From assembly GCA_964342525.1 (NCBI GenBank), contig CAYFGQ010000002.1:62001-126000 (forward strand): a stretch of 64,000 bases of DNA. The letters run 5' to 3'. The translations under genes and the position numbers were made by a program. The notes beneath the pieces are model-generated. The model was not told where the DNA came from, did not search any database, and was given only the letters and a program-made list of their open reading frames with translations. Below are positions 17,847 through 26,695 of this stretch, in pieces (the stretch's first letter is position 1; each line of letters opens with the position of its first letter). The DNA comes from G963676205 sp964342525. GTDB lineage: Bacteria > Campylobacterota > Campylobacteria > Campylobacterales > Arcobacteraceae.

Positions 17847-18506
17847 TTACAGCTGATGTAATTCCCCACCAACTTTTGAATATAAAAGTAATGATGCAAT
17901 TCCAAGTGCTCTATCAGCTATTTTTTCACTTTTTCTAAGAGCACCAAGCATCTCATGAATCTTTTTAAACTCTGTACCACTTTTATCTTTTAATAAATCT
18001 TTTTCAATTAAATCATACATATCATCTGTTTTGTTTTCATTGATAAGTACTTTATTATAGATATCCCTTGATTCATCAATACAATCTGTACAGATCATAT
18101 CATATGCACCTGTTAAAGCTTTTAGGGTAGCTTTTTGCATAGGGATAGCATACTCTTTTACAACCTTAAGATCAATATCTTCACATACCTCTTTAAAACC
18201 ATTGATAAAGTTTCTTGTATTATATGAAGCTCTTAATATCTCATTTGTGATCTTTAAAAATGATACAAGCTCTCTTAAATCTTTTGCTTCTGGTTGGTGC
18301 AGTGCTAAAGTTGCTATTGTTTCATTATCAACATTTGAAGTTTTTTTACTCATATTTGTAACAAACTTCTTAGCATCTTCAATCTTTTTCTTATCACAAT
18401 CATCAAGTGATTTTAATACAACCTTATTTGCATCAATAAGACCTTGAAGAAGCTTCTTAATCTTTTCTCTTATCTCTACTTGCTTCTCTTCATAATTTTT
18501 TAACAT
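17847..18506 (-). CDS. phoU: PhoU-like phosphate signalling protein
   Basis: A 219-residue all-helical protein with two PhoU-type halves: ATLALHQPEAKDLRELVSFLKITNEIL resembles the typical helical repeat core and LGALRKSEKIADRALGIA the second copy. It couples the PstSCAB transporter state to the sensor kinase and shuts the regulon down when phosphate is ample. It shares its first base with the pstB stop and lies 60 bases before the response-regulator gene. Confidence 0.85.
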   Translation of the reverse strand: MLKNYEEKQVEIREKIKKLLQGLIDANKVVLKSLDDCDKKKIEDAKKFVTNMSKKTSNVDNETIATLALHQPEAKDLRELVSFLKITNEILRASYNTRNFINGFKEVCEDIDLKVVKEYAIPMQKATLKALTGAYDMICTDCIDESRDIYNKVLINENKTDDMYDLIEKDLLKDKSGTEFKKIHEMLGALRKSEKIADRALGIASLLLYSKVGGELHQL

Positions 18507-19273
18507 TATCCAAACCTTCCTGTAATATAATCTTCTGTTTTTTTCTCTTTTGGATTGATGAAAATAGTCTCAGTTTCATCATATTCTATTAGATCACCTA
18601 AGTGGAAAAATGCTGTATAATCAGCAATTCTTGCAGCTTGTTGCATATTGTGTGTAACTGTTACGATTGTATATTTCTTTTTAAGCTCTAGCATAAGTGC
18701 TTCAATCTTTTCTGTAGAGATTGGATCAAGTGCTGATGTTGGTTCATCCATTAAAATCACATCTGGTTTAACCGCAACTGTTCTAGCAATACAAAGTCTT
18801 TGTTGTTGACCACCGGAAAGACCTGTTCCGGGTTGTTGTAAGATATCTTTTACCTCATCCCAAATACCAGCTGAAATTAATGACTTTTCAACAAGCTCAT
18901 CACACTCACTTCCTTTTTTTACAATCCCATGCTTAAGTGGTGCATATGCTACATTTTCATAAATAGATTTTGGAAATGGATTTGGTTGTTGAAATACCAT
19001 ACCAATTCTTTTTCTTACACTTACCTCATCAACATCTTTATCATAAATATTTTTACCATCGATAATAACATCACCTTCAATTCTTGCACTACTTACAAGG
19101 TCATTCATTCTATTTAAACATCTAAGATAAGTTGATTTACCACATCCTGATGGTCCAATAAGTGCTGTAACTTTATTTTCATAAATCTCTAAGTTTAAAT
19201 CATGAAGTGCATGTTTTTGCCCATACCAAAGATTTAAATTTTTTGTATTAATTTTTACTTTATTTTTGCTCAT
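18506..19273 (-). CDS. pstB: Phosphate ABC transporter ATPase PstB
   Basis: ABC ATPase of 255 residues with Walker A GPSGCGKST (40-48), the PstB-type insertion CLNRMNDLVSSARIEGDV, signature LSGGQQQR, Walker B VILMDEPTSALD and a switch His in TVTHNMQQA. It powers PstA-PstC in phosphate import. A 24-base gap separates it from pstA. Confidence 0.97.
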   Translation of the reverse strand: MSKNKVKINTKNLNLWYGQKHALHDLNLEIYENKVTALIGPSGCGKSTYLRCLNRMNDLVSSARIEGDVIIDGKNIYDKDVDEVSVRKRIGMVFQQPNPFPKSIYENVAYAPLKHGIVKKGSECDELVEKSLISAGIWDEVKDILQQPGTGLSGGQQQRLCIARTVAVKPDVILMDEPTSALDPISTEKIEALMLELKKKYTIVTVTHNMQQAARIADYTAFFHLGDLIEYDETETIFINPKEKKTEDYITGRFG

Positions 19274-19297
19274 TATATTATATTCCTCTTTCTCTTT

Positions 19298-20473
19298 TTA
19301 CCATTTTGTTTCAAATTTATGTCTAAGATATACAGCTAACGCATTTAATGAAATAAGTACAGATAATAGTACTAAAATCGCGGCTGCTGTTCTTTCTATA
19401 TATGCAATCTCTGGACGACCTGCAAATGTAAAGATTTGCGCTGGCATTACAGTTGCTGCGTCTAAAATAGATCCTGGTGCATCTGGGATAAATGCAATCA
19501 TACCTACAATGATAAGTGGTGCAGTTTCACCCATCGCTTGTGCCATACCAATAATAGATCCTGTCATAATTCCTGGGAAAGCTAAAGGTAAAACGTGATC
19601 CCTTACAACTTGAATCTTTGTAAGACCAAGTCCATATGCAGCTTGTCTAATACTTGCAGGAACTGATCTAAGTGCCGCCCTTGAACTTACCACGATAATT
19701 GGTAGTGTCATAAGTGCTAAAGTAAGTCCCCCTACTACAGCTGATGATCTAGGTAATCCAAATAAATTAATAAATATGGCAAGACCAAGTAAACCAAATA
19801 CGATAGATGGGATTGCTGCTAGGTTATTAATATTTACCTCAATTAATTGGGTAAATTTGTTATCAGGTGCAAACTCTTCAAGATAAACTGCCGTTGCAAC
19901 ACCAATAGGAAAAGCAACTGATAAAGTTACAATTAGTGTAAAAATCGTACCAATTGCAGCAGAATAGATACCTGAATTCTCTGGAATTAATGAATCCCCT
20001 GTTGTAAAGAAGATAGTATTAAATCTTGTTTCAACTCTATCTTGCTCAATTAACTCTTTTAAAAGTGCTAAATCTTTAGATTTTAATTTATACTTATGCT
20101 CTTTTACATACATATCTGCTTGATCATCCGCTAAAGCCCATACAAGTTGAGTAGTTCCCATAATCTCTGGATTTGCTTCAACATGTTTTGGAATCTCTCT
20201 AAACCAAGCCCTACTCAGTAGTCTTCTATATTTTCTATCTACAGCTGCTCTTGTAGATTTTACAGTTTTCTCATTGTACGTTACTTCAACTTGAATATAC
20301 GTTTGTTTAAATGCTGGTGTACCTTTAGAGATCATATCTGTTAAGAAGATCACTAAAAAGAATAAAGATACAACAAGTGAAGCTAAAGCAAAACCTTTAA
20401 ATATCTTTGCTTTTGTATGTCTACTTTTTAAAGTAGGATCATAAAATATATTTTGTTCTTTGTTTTTTTCCAT
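19298..20473 (-). CDS. pstA: Phosphate ABC transporter permease PstA
   Basis: Inner-membrane permease of 391 residues, longer than the ~290 residue average because of a ~110-residue periplasmic segment between the first TM (~26-48) and the permease core. The core shows the EAA-type loop (RAALRSVPASIRQAAYGLGLTK) and LPLAFPGIMTGSIIGMAQAM. It shares one base with the pstC stop. Confidence 0.93.
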   Translation of the reverse strand: MEKNKEQNIFYDPTLKSRHTKAKIFKGFALASLVVSLFFLVIFLTDMISKGTPAFKQTYIQVEVTYNEKTVKSTRAAVDRKYRRLLSRAWFREIPKHVEANPEIMGTTQLVWALADDQADMYVKEHKYKLKSKDLALLKELIEQDRVETRFNTIFFTTGDSLIPENSGIYSAAIGTIFTLIVTLSVAFPIGVATAVYLEEFAPDNKFTQLIEVNINNLAAIPSIVFGLLGLAIFINLFGLPRSSAVVGGLTLALMTLPIIVVSSRAALRSVPASIRQAAYGLGLTKIQVVRDHVLPLAFPGIMTGSIIGMAQAMGETAPLIIVGMIAFIPDAPGSILDAATVMPAQIFTFAGRPEIAYIERTAAAILVLLSVLISLNALAVYLRHKFETKW

Positions 20474-21423
20474 TATAAATTACTCATCTTATATTTTTCT
20501 TTGAATTTTCTAATCATCGTAACTGAAACGATATTTAGAATTAGTGTTACTACAAATAGTACTAAACCTAAAGCAAAGGCACTTAATGTATCTGGAGAGT
20601 TAAACTCAAAGTCTCCTGTCAGTGCTGTTACGATTTGTACTGTAACCGTTGTCATATCTTCAAGTGGATTTAAAGATAATTTATTTGCATTCATACCAGC
20701 TGCCATAACAACAATCATAGTCTCACCAAGAGCCTTAGATACAGCTAGAAGTGAAGCTGAAATAATTCCCGGCATAGCTGATGGAAGTACGATGTTTTTA
20801 ATTGTCTCAGCCTTAGTCATACCAAGTGCTAAAGATCCTTTTCTCATACTATCAGGAACAGCAGAGATAACATCATCACTAAGTGAAGAGATAACAGGGA
20901 TGATCATAATACCCATAACCACACCTGAAGCAAGTGCAGAGTTAAAGGATGCATCTAAACCTATTGCTTCACAAGCATGTACAATAAATGGTGCCACAGT
21001 AATAGCAGCAAAGAAACCATATACAACTGTAGGGATACCTGCTAAGATTTCAAGTATAGGTTTAATAATAGCTCTTCCCCTATCACTTGCATATTCACTC
21101 ATATAAATAGCAGAAAACAATCCTACAGGAATAGCAACAGCCATAGCAATAAAAGTAATTACAAATGTACCAACAAAGATTGGCATTGCACCAAACTTAC
21201 TATCAGGAGTTCCTGGACTCCATTCTGTTCCCGTTAAGAAATAGAAAAAACTTCTTAACTTAAAAAATTCAATTGCTTCAAATAGAATTGAAAAAAGGAT
21301 ACCAAAAGTTGTAAGGATTGAGATAGCAGCAGCACTTATCAATAATCCTTTGATGATATTCTCTTTCATCTGCATCGCTTTGTTTTTTGAAGCAAACACT
21401 TGATTTTGTGTGTTCTTAGCCAA
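20473..21423 (-). CDS. pstC: Phosphate ABC transporter permease PstC
   Basis: Permease subunit; the EAA loop is ISAVPDSMRKGSLALGMTKA and the core LPSAMPGIISASLLAVSKAL. An upstream in-frame TTG at 21456 is possible, but the TTG at 21421-21423 has an AAAGGA ribosome site 7 bases upstream and gives 316 residues with a conventional cytoplasmic N-terminus. It is the first gene of the operon. No pstS binding-protein gene lies in the window, so PstS must be encoded elsewhere or replaced. Confidence 0.92.
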   Translation of the reverse strand: MAKNTQNQVFASKNKAMQMKENIIKGLLISAAAISILTTFGILFSILFEAIEFFKLRSFFYFLTGTEWSPGTPDSKFGAMPIFVGTFVITFIAMAVAIPVGLFSAIYMSEYASDRGRAIIKPILEILAGIPTVVYGFFAAITVAPFIVHACEAIGLDASFNSALASGVVMGIMIIPVISSLSDDVISAVPDSMRKGSLALGMTKAETIKNIVLPSAMPGIISASLLAVSKALGETMIVVMAAGMNANKLSLNPLEDMTTVTVQIVTALTGDFEFNSPDTLSAFALGLVLFVVTLILNIVSVTMIRKFKEKYKMSNL

Positions 21424-21457
21424 AGATTGTTCCTTTGTGTTCTTAAAATAAGTCAAG

Positions 21458-21490
21458 ATTTTACAGTTATCTAATTACAACTTGGTTACA
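21458..21490 (-). promoter_or_regulatory. Candidate PhoB boxes and promoter of the pst operon
   Basis: On the minus strand TGTAA occurs three times (ending at 21490, 21479 and 21465 on the plus strand), the first two 11 bp apart and the third 14 bp further. This resembles the 11 bp periodicity of Pho boxes. The last repeat runs into TAAAAT (21458-21463), a possible -10. Regulatory meaning is inferred. Confidence 0.4.
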
Positions 21491-21548
21491 AAGAATAACA
21501 TGTATATTTTTTATGCAGTAAAACACTCAACAAGTCCCATAAAATGGC

Positions 21549-21554
21549 TATAAT
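21549..21554 (+). promoter_or_regulatory. -10 hexamer for the 21577 gene
   Basis: A perfect TATAAT lies 23 bases before the ATG at 21577 and leaves room for an AAAAGG ribosome site. It also shows why the ATG at 21544 is unlikely to be the real start, since that ATG lies upstream of the -10. Confidence 0.55.
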
Positions 21555-21576
21555 TCGAGCAAAAAAAAGGATATAT

Positions 21577-22446
21577 ATGAAAGAAATATTAGATATTTAT
21601 TACCAAAATAAAGATTATATTGAAAACTTTTTACAAGAAACACTAGATACAAATTTTGAAACTTTAGAAAATGTAAAAAAAGATAACTATAAAAAACTAT
21701 ACAATATCTTTGTCTCCCTAGAGCTTGTTTATATTGTGGATAAAGATTCTAAAAAACAGATATCAGAAAATATATTTAGAGGAAAATCTGATAAATCAAG
21801 AAAAGGGGAATCAAGAGATTACCTTATAAAAAAACTTCAAATAGATGAAAATATAGATACTGGATTTACAAAACCATATAAAAGTGGTGCTACAAAAAAT
21901 ATGTGTATAACCATGTCTAAAAAAGAAGGAAATAAAATATACTTTTTTGATTTTAATCTTATAACCTTACTTCAAAGACTGGAGTTGATTGATGCAAATA
22001 GTTCCTTTAGAAAAATGACTAAGACCTTTTATGCTATCACTGGTTTTTCAATGGTATTTTTATCCCTATTTATTGTGATTTATGCCATGTATAGTTTTGG
22101 GAGTAGTTTCTTAAGTGAAGAGGGAGTAAGTATAGAATCTATATTTAAACCAATCATTGCCCTCACCTTAGGTTTAGCCATATTTGATCTAGCAAAAACA
22201 GTTCTAGAACAAGAGGTGTTTTTTAAAAGCTATAGCCAAAATTCTAAACTTGAAGTTAAGACCCTTACAAAGTTTTTGATCAGTATCATTATCGCTTTAT
22301 CCATTGAAGCGCTTATGGTTGTATTTAAGATTGCCATTGAGAACTATGATAAGATGATAAATGCCTTTTATCTTATATCTGGTGTATCTATATTTATCAT
22401 CTCACTATCAATTTTTGTTTATCTTACAAAAAAGAAAAAAGCATAA
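21577..22446 (+). CDS. Membrane protein of unknown function
   Basis: A 289-residue protein. Residues ~1-140 are soluble and charged (ENIFRGKSDKSRKGESRDYLI). The C-terminal half has four hydrophobic segments: FYAITGFSMVFLSLFIVIYAMY, IFKPIIALTLGLAIFDLA, FLISIIIALSIEALMVVF and FYLISGVSIFIISLSIFVYL. I do not recognise the family. It is transcribed alone, divergently from pst and close to it; functional linkage is unproven. Start chosen from the ribosome site and the -10 hexamer. Confidence 0.75.
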   Translation: MKEILDIYYQNKDYIENFLQETLDTNFETLENVKKDNYKKLYNIFVSLELVYIVDKDSKKQISENIFRGKSDKSRKGESRDYLIKKLQIDENIDTGFTKPYKSGATKNMCITMSKKEGNKIYFFDFNLITLLQRLELIDANSSFRKMTKTFYAITGFSMVFLSLFIVIYAMYSFGSSFLSEEGVSIESIFKPIIALTLGLAIFDLAKTVLEQEVFFKSYSQNSKLEVKTLTKFLISIIIALSIEALMVVFKIAIENYDKMINAFYLISGVSIFIISLSIFVYLTKKKKA

Positions 22447-22473
22447 TGATACCTTTCATTTACCACAAAATGT

Positions 22474-22523
22474 TATAATTTCTAAAATTATCCAAATTGT
22501 GCAATAGAGTTTGCATAATTTGG
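22474..22523 (+). promoter_or_regulatory. htrA promoter and 5'-leader hairpin
   Basis: TGTTATAAT (extended -10, hexamer 22474-22479) predicts a transcript from about 22486. The leader contains an inverted repeat of 12 bp with one G-U-type pair (22492-22503 with 22512-22523, arm CCAAATTGTGCA) and an 8-base loop, ending 7 bases before the AAAGGAG ribosome site. It could be a repressor operator or an RNA switch. Confidence 0.5.
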
Positions 22524-22542
22524 AATTAATAAAGGAGAATTT

Positions 22543-23904
22543 ATGAAATTATTAACAACATTTATTATTTTAATATCAAGCCTAAATCTCTTTGCTTTAG
22601 AGATTAAAGATGCCCCAAACAACTTAGAGAGACAAGTACCAGAAAAAGGAATATTACTCTCTTACAATGAATCCATTAAAGATGCAAGAAAAACAGTTGT
22701 AAATATCTCAACAACGAAAACAGTTGAGACCAGTTACCAAAATAATCCATTTTTCAATGACCCATTTTTTGAACAATTCTTTGGGAAACAATTTAGAGAA
22801 CAAGCCCCACAAAAAAGACAACAAGGCTCATTGGGATCAGGTGTAATTATCTCTGCTGATGGATATATCATCACAAACAATCACGTAATATCTGGTGCAG
22901 ATAAGATAAAAGTAACAATCCCTAGCGATGATAACACTGAATATGAAGCAAAGATCATAGGAACAGATGAAAAAAGTGATTTAGCTGTAATCAAAATAGA
23001 AGCTAAAAATCTAAACTTTGTAAAATTTGCTGATTCAAGTGAAGCAAAAGTTGGTGATGTGGTGTTTGCTATAGGTAACCCTTTTGGTGTGGGTGAGAGT
23101 GTGACAAGTGGTATAATCTCAGCCCTAAATAAAACAGGTGTAGGAATAGCAGCCTATGAAAACTTTATCCAAACAGATGCCTCAATCAATCCAGGAAATA
23201 GTGGTGGTGCTTTAGTGGATAGTAGAGGAGCACTTATAGGTATCAATACAGCTATCATCTCAAGAAGCGGTGGAAATGTAGGTATAGGATTTGCTATCCC
23301 TTCAAATATGGCAAAAGCCATTATAAAAAGCCTAGTAGAAACTGGTAAGGTAAGCCGTGGATATCTTGGCGTATCTATCTCTGATGTGACAGGTGATCTT
23401 AAGAACTTCTATGGAAATCAAAAGGGTGCTCTAGTAATGAACGTAGAAGATGACACCCCTGCAAAAAAAGCTGGAATCCAAAGGGGTGACCTTATCATCA
23501 AGGTAGCAAATAAAGAGATAAAAAACTCTAATGATCTTAGAAATAGTGTAGGCTTTATGGCACCAGGATCAAAGGTAAAAGTGGTAGTGATAAGAGATAA
23601 AAAGAAAATCACTTTAGATGTAACTCTAGCCTCTTTAAAAGGAGAAGTACAAAATACAAGTGATGGATATAAAGCCCTAGATGGTTTAACTCTATTAGAA
23701 GAACAAAATCTTGTAATTATCAAAAAAGTTGAGCCAAATTCAAAAGCCCAAGAGAAAGGACTAAAAGCTGGAGATTATATTATCCAAATTGAAGGTATTC
23801 CTGTAACATCTATCAAAACCTTAAAACAAGCCCTTAAAAAATATAATGGAGACAAAAGAGTTTATATTCAAAGGGAAGGAAGAATTTATATTGTAGTTAT
23901 GTAG
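22543..23904 (+). CDS. htrA: Periplasmic serine protease HtrA/DegP family
   Basis: Envelope quality-control protease and chaperone of 453 residues. A signal peptide covers ~1-19 (MKLLTTFIILISSLNLFALE). The catalytic triad is H114 (TNNHVIS), D146 (SDLAVI) and S220 (NPGNSGGAL). Two PDZ domains follow, roughly 265-350 and 370-450. The normal length for the group is 450-475. An AAAGGAG ribosome site precedes the ATG. The 3' end of this gene was copied in the adjacent tandem duplication (see 24543-24712). Confidence 0.95.
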   Translation: MKLLTTFIILISSLNLFALEIKDAPNNLERQVPEKGILLSYNESIKDARKTVVNISTTKTVETSYQNNPFFNDPFFEQFFGKQFREQAPQKRQQGSLGSGVIISADGYIITNNHVISGADKIKVTIPSDDNTEYEAKIIGTDEKSDLAVIKIEAKNLNFVKFADSSEAKVGDVVFAIGNPFGVGESVTSGIISALNKTGVGIAAYENFIQTDASINPGNSGGALVDSRGALIGINTAIISRSGGNVGIGFAIPSNMAKAIIKSLVETGKVSRGYLGVSISDVTGDLKNFYGNQKGALVMNVEDDTPAKKAGIQRGDLIIKVANKEIKNSNDLRNSVGFMAPGSKVKVVVIRDKKKITLDVTLASLKGEVQNTSDGYKALDGLTLLEEQNLVIIKKVEPNSKAQEKGLKAGDYIIQIEGIPVTSIKTLKQALKKYNGDKRVYIQREGRIYIVVM

Positions 23905-23983
23905 GCAGCTTTGGCTGTTTGCATAAGATTTTAAAAGTTAAACTTATATTAGATATACTTCTATAAATCTATAAAGGTTCTTT

Positions 23984-24529
23984 TTGGATACTCCTATAGT
24001 ATTAGTCTTATTTTTATACTTTATAATGAAAACATCCGATCCTTCGCTATCTCCTAAAACTCACTATATCTACGAAAATGGTGACTTAGAAATATCTATG
24101 GGATTAAGCTCTAAACATATAGAAACAAAGTACCTACAAAATAAAGAAATAGAAACAAATCTTTATGGAATTGATACAAATCTAAAATTTTTTCCTTTTG
24201 ATAATAAGTACCTTTTTTTTGGGATAGGTTATCAATATTTAACAAACAATGATGAAGAGAGAATCACATACAATTCAGTATATCTTCCTATTGGTATCGA
24301 TGTTGAATATTTTGGTCTATATTATGTATTGGGAGCTAATAAGATTAAAAACTTATATGAAAATAAAATTACTGGTTCAGAAGAAGGGGCACATATATAC
24401 TTTAGACTACATGAAAATATGTCTTTACATTTAGGAATCACAAATTTAGAAATGCAAGAAGAAAACGATTCTGAAGATTATAACTATTCAGGAAAATCAT
24501 ATAATGTATCGCTTCAATATATTTTCTAA
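23984..24529 (+). CDS. Barrel-like protein, paralogue 1 of 3
   Basis: A 181-residue protein starting with TTG behind an AAAGG ribosome site; the N-terminus is hydrophobic (IVLVLFLYFIM). From residue ~36 it alternates polar and hydrophobic residues in strand-like runs and ends in SLQYIF, a terminal aromatic typical of outer-membrane barrels. It shares NLYGIDTNLKFFPF, FFGIGYQYLTN and HLGITNLEM with the two downstream paralogues. No enzyme motif was seen and I do not recognise the family. The start is uncertain because translation initiates at a non-ATG codon. Confidence 0.65.
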   Translation: MDTPIVLVLFLYFIMKTSDPSLSPKTHYIYENGDLEISMGLSSKHIETKYLQNKEIETNLYGIDTNLKFFPFDNKYLFFGIGYQYLTNNDEERITYNSVYLPIGIDVEYFGLYYVLGANKIKNLYENKITGSEEGAHIYFRLHENMSLHLGITNLEMQEENDSEDYNYSGKSYNVSLQYIF

Positions 24530-24542
24530 TTTGATAATTTCT

Positions 24543-24712
24543 TCAACTTCACAATATAATTATGCCCCAATAGATCACAAAAAATACACTAGAAAATAAA
24601 GCCATAAAAGATATCATAGATATAAGATATAGCCCTATAGATTTTATATCCAAAGGAAAGGAAGAATCTATATTGTAGTGTAGACAAATAGCTTTAGCTG
24701 TTTGCCTACACT
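24543..24712. repeat. Duplication scar: fragments of the CysZ-like gene and htrA 3' ends joined
   Basis: Bases ~24543-24652 match, with about 90 percent identity by eye, the 3' end of the CysZ-like gene at ~25929-26040 in the same orientation. Directly joined, bases ~24647-24712 match the htrA stop region and the hairpin after it at ~23864-23922. Neither fragment is coding here. The joint sits in a shared TATCC/TATTC and marks the boundary of a tandem duplication. Confidence 0.85.
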
Positions 24713-24784
24713 CTTAAAAGTTACACGAAATATATAGCTTTTTAGATAATATCTTTTCACTAAAATTTATAAGGTATTATTTCT

Positions 24785-25339
24785 GTGTCTTTTCTTTTAA
24801 ATTTACTCAGTTCTGGATTAATAGCTAGTAGTTCAGGAACTCCTTCCTCTTCAGAAGTTTCACCATCAGATGTTGATTTTTCTGTTGGACTAGCTTCAAG
24901 ATATATGGAAATTCAAAAACAAGATGAAGATATAAGAACTAAAACCTTATATGGAGCAGAATTAGTATTAAGAGTATTCCCTCATTCAAATATTAATAAG
25001 TATTTTTTCTTAGGATTTGGAGCACAATTTTTAACAAATCATTATAAACAAAAAGTTGACTATGATTATTACTATTTTCCATTTGGTTTAGATTTTGATA
25101 AATTTGGTGTATATTATTCATTTGGTTCAGGAACACTAAAAGGCTATCATGAGAAGGAACTCTACATATCGGATGATGATGGAATATATATTTATTTCAA
25201 AACCAATAATCTATATCTTCATATAGGAAAAACTAATTTAAGAATACATGAAAAAGACGATACTATTTTTAGTTATCACAATAAAACCCCTAGTTATGTA
25301 GGAGAATCCTTTAACGTATCCCTACAATATACCTTTTAA
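24785..25339 (+). CDS. Barrel-like protein, paralogue 2 of 3
   Basis: A 184-residue protein with a GTG start preceded by AAGG. The N-terminus (MSFLLNLLSSGLIASSSG) is hydrophobic but lacks the positive charges of a classical signal peptide. Core motifs match the other two copies: TLYGAELVLRVFP, FLGFGAQFLTNH, FGVYYSFGSG, HIGKTNLRI, ending in SLQYTF. It is the most diverged of the three. A 13-base gap to the next copy suggests co-transcription. Confidence 0.65.
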   Translation: MSFLLNLLSSGLIASSSGTPSSSEVSPSDVDFSVGLASRYMEIQKQDEDIRTKTLYGAELVLRVFPHSNINKYFFLGFGAQFLTNHYKQKVDYDYYYFPFGLDFDKFGVYYSFGSGTLKGYHEKELYISDDDGIYIYFKTNNLYLHIGKTNLRIHEKDDTIFSYHNKTPSYVGESFNVSLQYTF

Positions 25340-25352
25340 TTAGGATTTATTT

Positions 25353-25916
25353 ATGGCAGTTGGTTTTCTTTTAGATGTACTTGTAACTGGTGGTCTCTCG
25401 GGAATCGTTCCATCTACACCTAAATCTGAATCAAACTATTGGGCAGATGATGATAAAATAAGAGTAGATTTTAATATGGGACTTACATCAAGATATCTAG
25501 AAGTTCAATATTTAAATAACGAACATAAAGAAGTCAACCTTCATGGTATAGATTTATCTCTAAAAATATTTCCCTTTAAAAGCCAATATTTTTTTGCAAG
25601 TATAGGTGGGCAATATCTTATAAATAGCATTAATAATACGGATGTAAAACTTACTAACTTTTCAACTTCTCTAGGTTTAGAATTTAATTACTTTGGAATC
25701 TATACTACTATGGGTACTAATGATGTAGAAAACCTTTATTCATCAACTTTAGAATCTAATGAACTAGGGATCAACACATATCTTAAACTTTTTGATGACC
25801 TATCTTTACATTTTGGTATAACGGACCTTAAAATGTGGGAAAAAGGATCTCCATCAGGTAGTAAAATTGAATATACTGGAACAAGTTATAACACATCCTT
25901 AATATTTAATTTTTAA
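25353..25916 (+). CDS. Barrel-like protein, paralogue 3 of 3
   Basis: A 187-residue protein with an ATG start and an AGGA ribosome site. NLHGIDLSLKIFPF, GGQYLINS, FGIYTTMGTN and HFGITDLKMWE are closest to paralogue 1, and it ends in SLIFNF. The N-terminus MAVGFLLDVLVTGGLSGIV is again hydrophobic without a basic leader. It converges on the CysZ-like gene with a 4-base overlap. A surface-exposed or outer-membrane role is inferred from strand pattern only. Confidence 0.65.
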   Translation: MAVGFLLDVLVTGGLSGIVPSTPKSESNYWADDDKIRVDFNMGLTSRYLEVQYLNNEHKEVNLHGIDLSLKIFPFKSQYFFASIGGQYLINSINNTDVKLTNFSTSLGLEFNYFGIYTTMGTNDVENLYSSTLESNELGINTYLKLFDDLSLHFGITDLKMWEKGSPSGSKIEYTGTSYNTSLIFNF

Positions 25917-26695
25917 TTACTCTCTTTTTCCAACTTCACAATATAATTATGCCCCAAATAAATCACAAAAAACACTGTAGAAAATAAAGCCATAAAAGGT
26001 ATCATAGATATAAGATAAAGCCCAAAAGATTTTATCCTCATCTCATTTTTATACTTATGTTTTAAAAGTACAAAATCCTCTTCTCTCATCAAAGTTGATC
26101 CAACATCAAAGTGTAGCATCTTATGGAAAAAATAGAAAAATGGAAGATTAAAAGCTACTATATTTACTATAGGTATAAAATATAAAGGGATCAAAAGAAA
26201 AAATAAAACTATCATAAAAAAGATATGTTTTATAGTAAAAGTTATAGTAGAAAAAATAGTTCCATAGCCTTTAAATTCTAAATCTTCATAGTGTCTATCA
26301 CGTATTTTTGATAATATTTGTGGAGTTAAAAATCCTATTATTATAAGAGCAATAAAAAGTGAAAAAATCATTACAAATAAAGTACCTACAGTATAAAGTA
26401 AAAATCCTACAATTCCAGATGTAATAGAAAATTTCAATAGATAATCAATGATACCTATTCCTGTGTAAGATTCATTTATAGTAGTAACATTCTCTTGTCC
26501 ATTGATAGTCTCAACATGGGTTTGTTCCATCTGGATAGTAGAGTTTTCTAAAGAGTCCACAAAATCCCCTGCAACAACAAAGAAAAATATATACATCACA
26601 GCTAAAGTGATAATAAGTGGATATAAAGCTACTTTTAACATTGACTTAGTAAAAAAATCTTTTACACTTCTTGATAATATTTCAAATTCATTCAT
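25913..26695 (-). CDS. CysZ/EI24-domain membrane protein
   Basis: A protein of 260 residues from the preferred ATG at 26693-26695 (an ATG at 26710 is possible). Several long hydrophobic segments, a central GFLTPQILSKIRDRHYEDLEF and the stretch FYFFHKMLHFDVGSTLMREEDFVLLK are typical of the EI24/CysZ group, which includes sulfate-uptake proteins in some bacteria. The substrate is not deducible here. A TATAAT hexamer ends 6 bases before the ATG, so the mRNA may be leaderless. The last ~110 bases are copied upstream in the duplication scar. Confidence 0.75.
   Translation of the reverse strand: MNEFEILSRSVKDFFTKSMLKVALYPLIITLAVMYIFFFVVAGDFVDSLENSTIQMEQTHVETINGQENVTTINESYTGIGIIDYLLKFSITSGIVGFLLYTVGTLFVMIFSLFIALIIIGFLTPQILSKIRDRHYEDLEFKGYGTIFSTITFTIKHIFFMIVLFFLLIPLYFIPIVNIVAFNLPFFYFFHKMLHFDVGSTLMREEDFVLLKHKYKNEMRIKSFGLYLISMIPFMALFSTVFFVIYLGHNYIVKLEKESN

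Noticed and set aside
21544..21576. Upstream ATG start of the 21577 membrane protein
   Set aside because: The perfect TATAAT at 21549-21554 lies downstream of that ATG, and the internal ATG has its own ribosome site.
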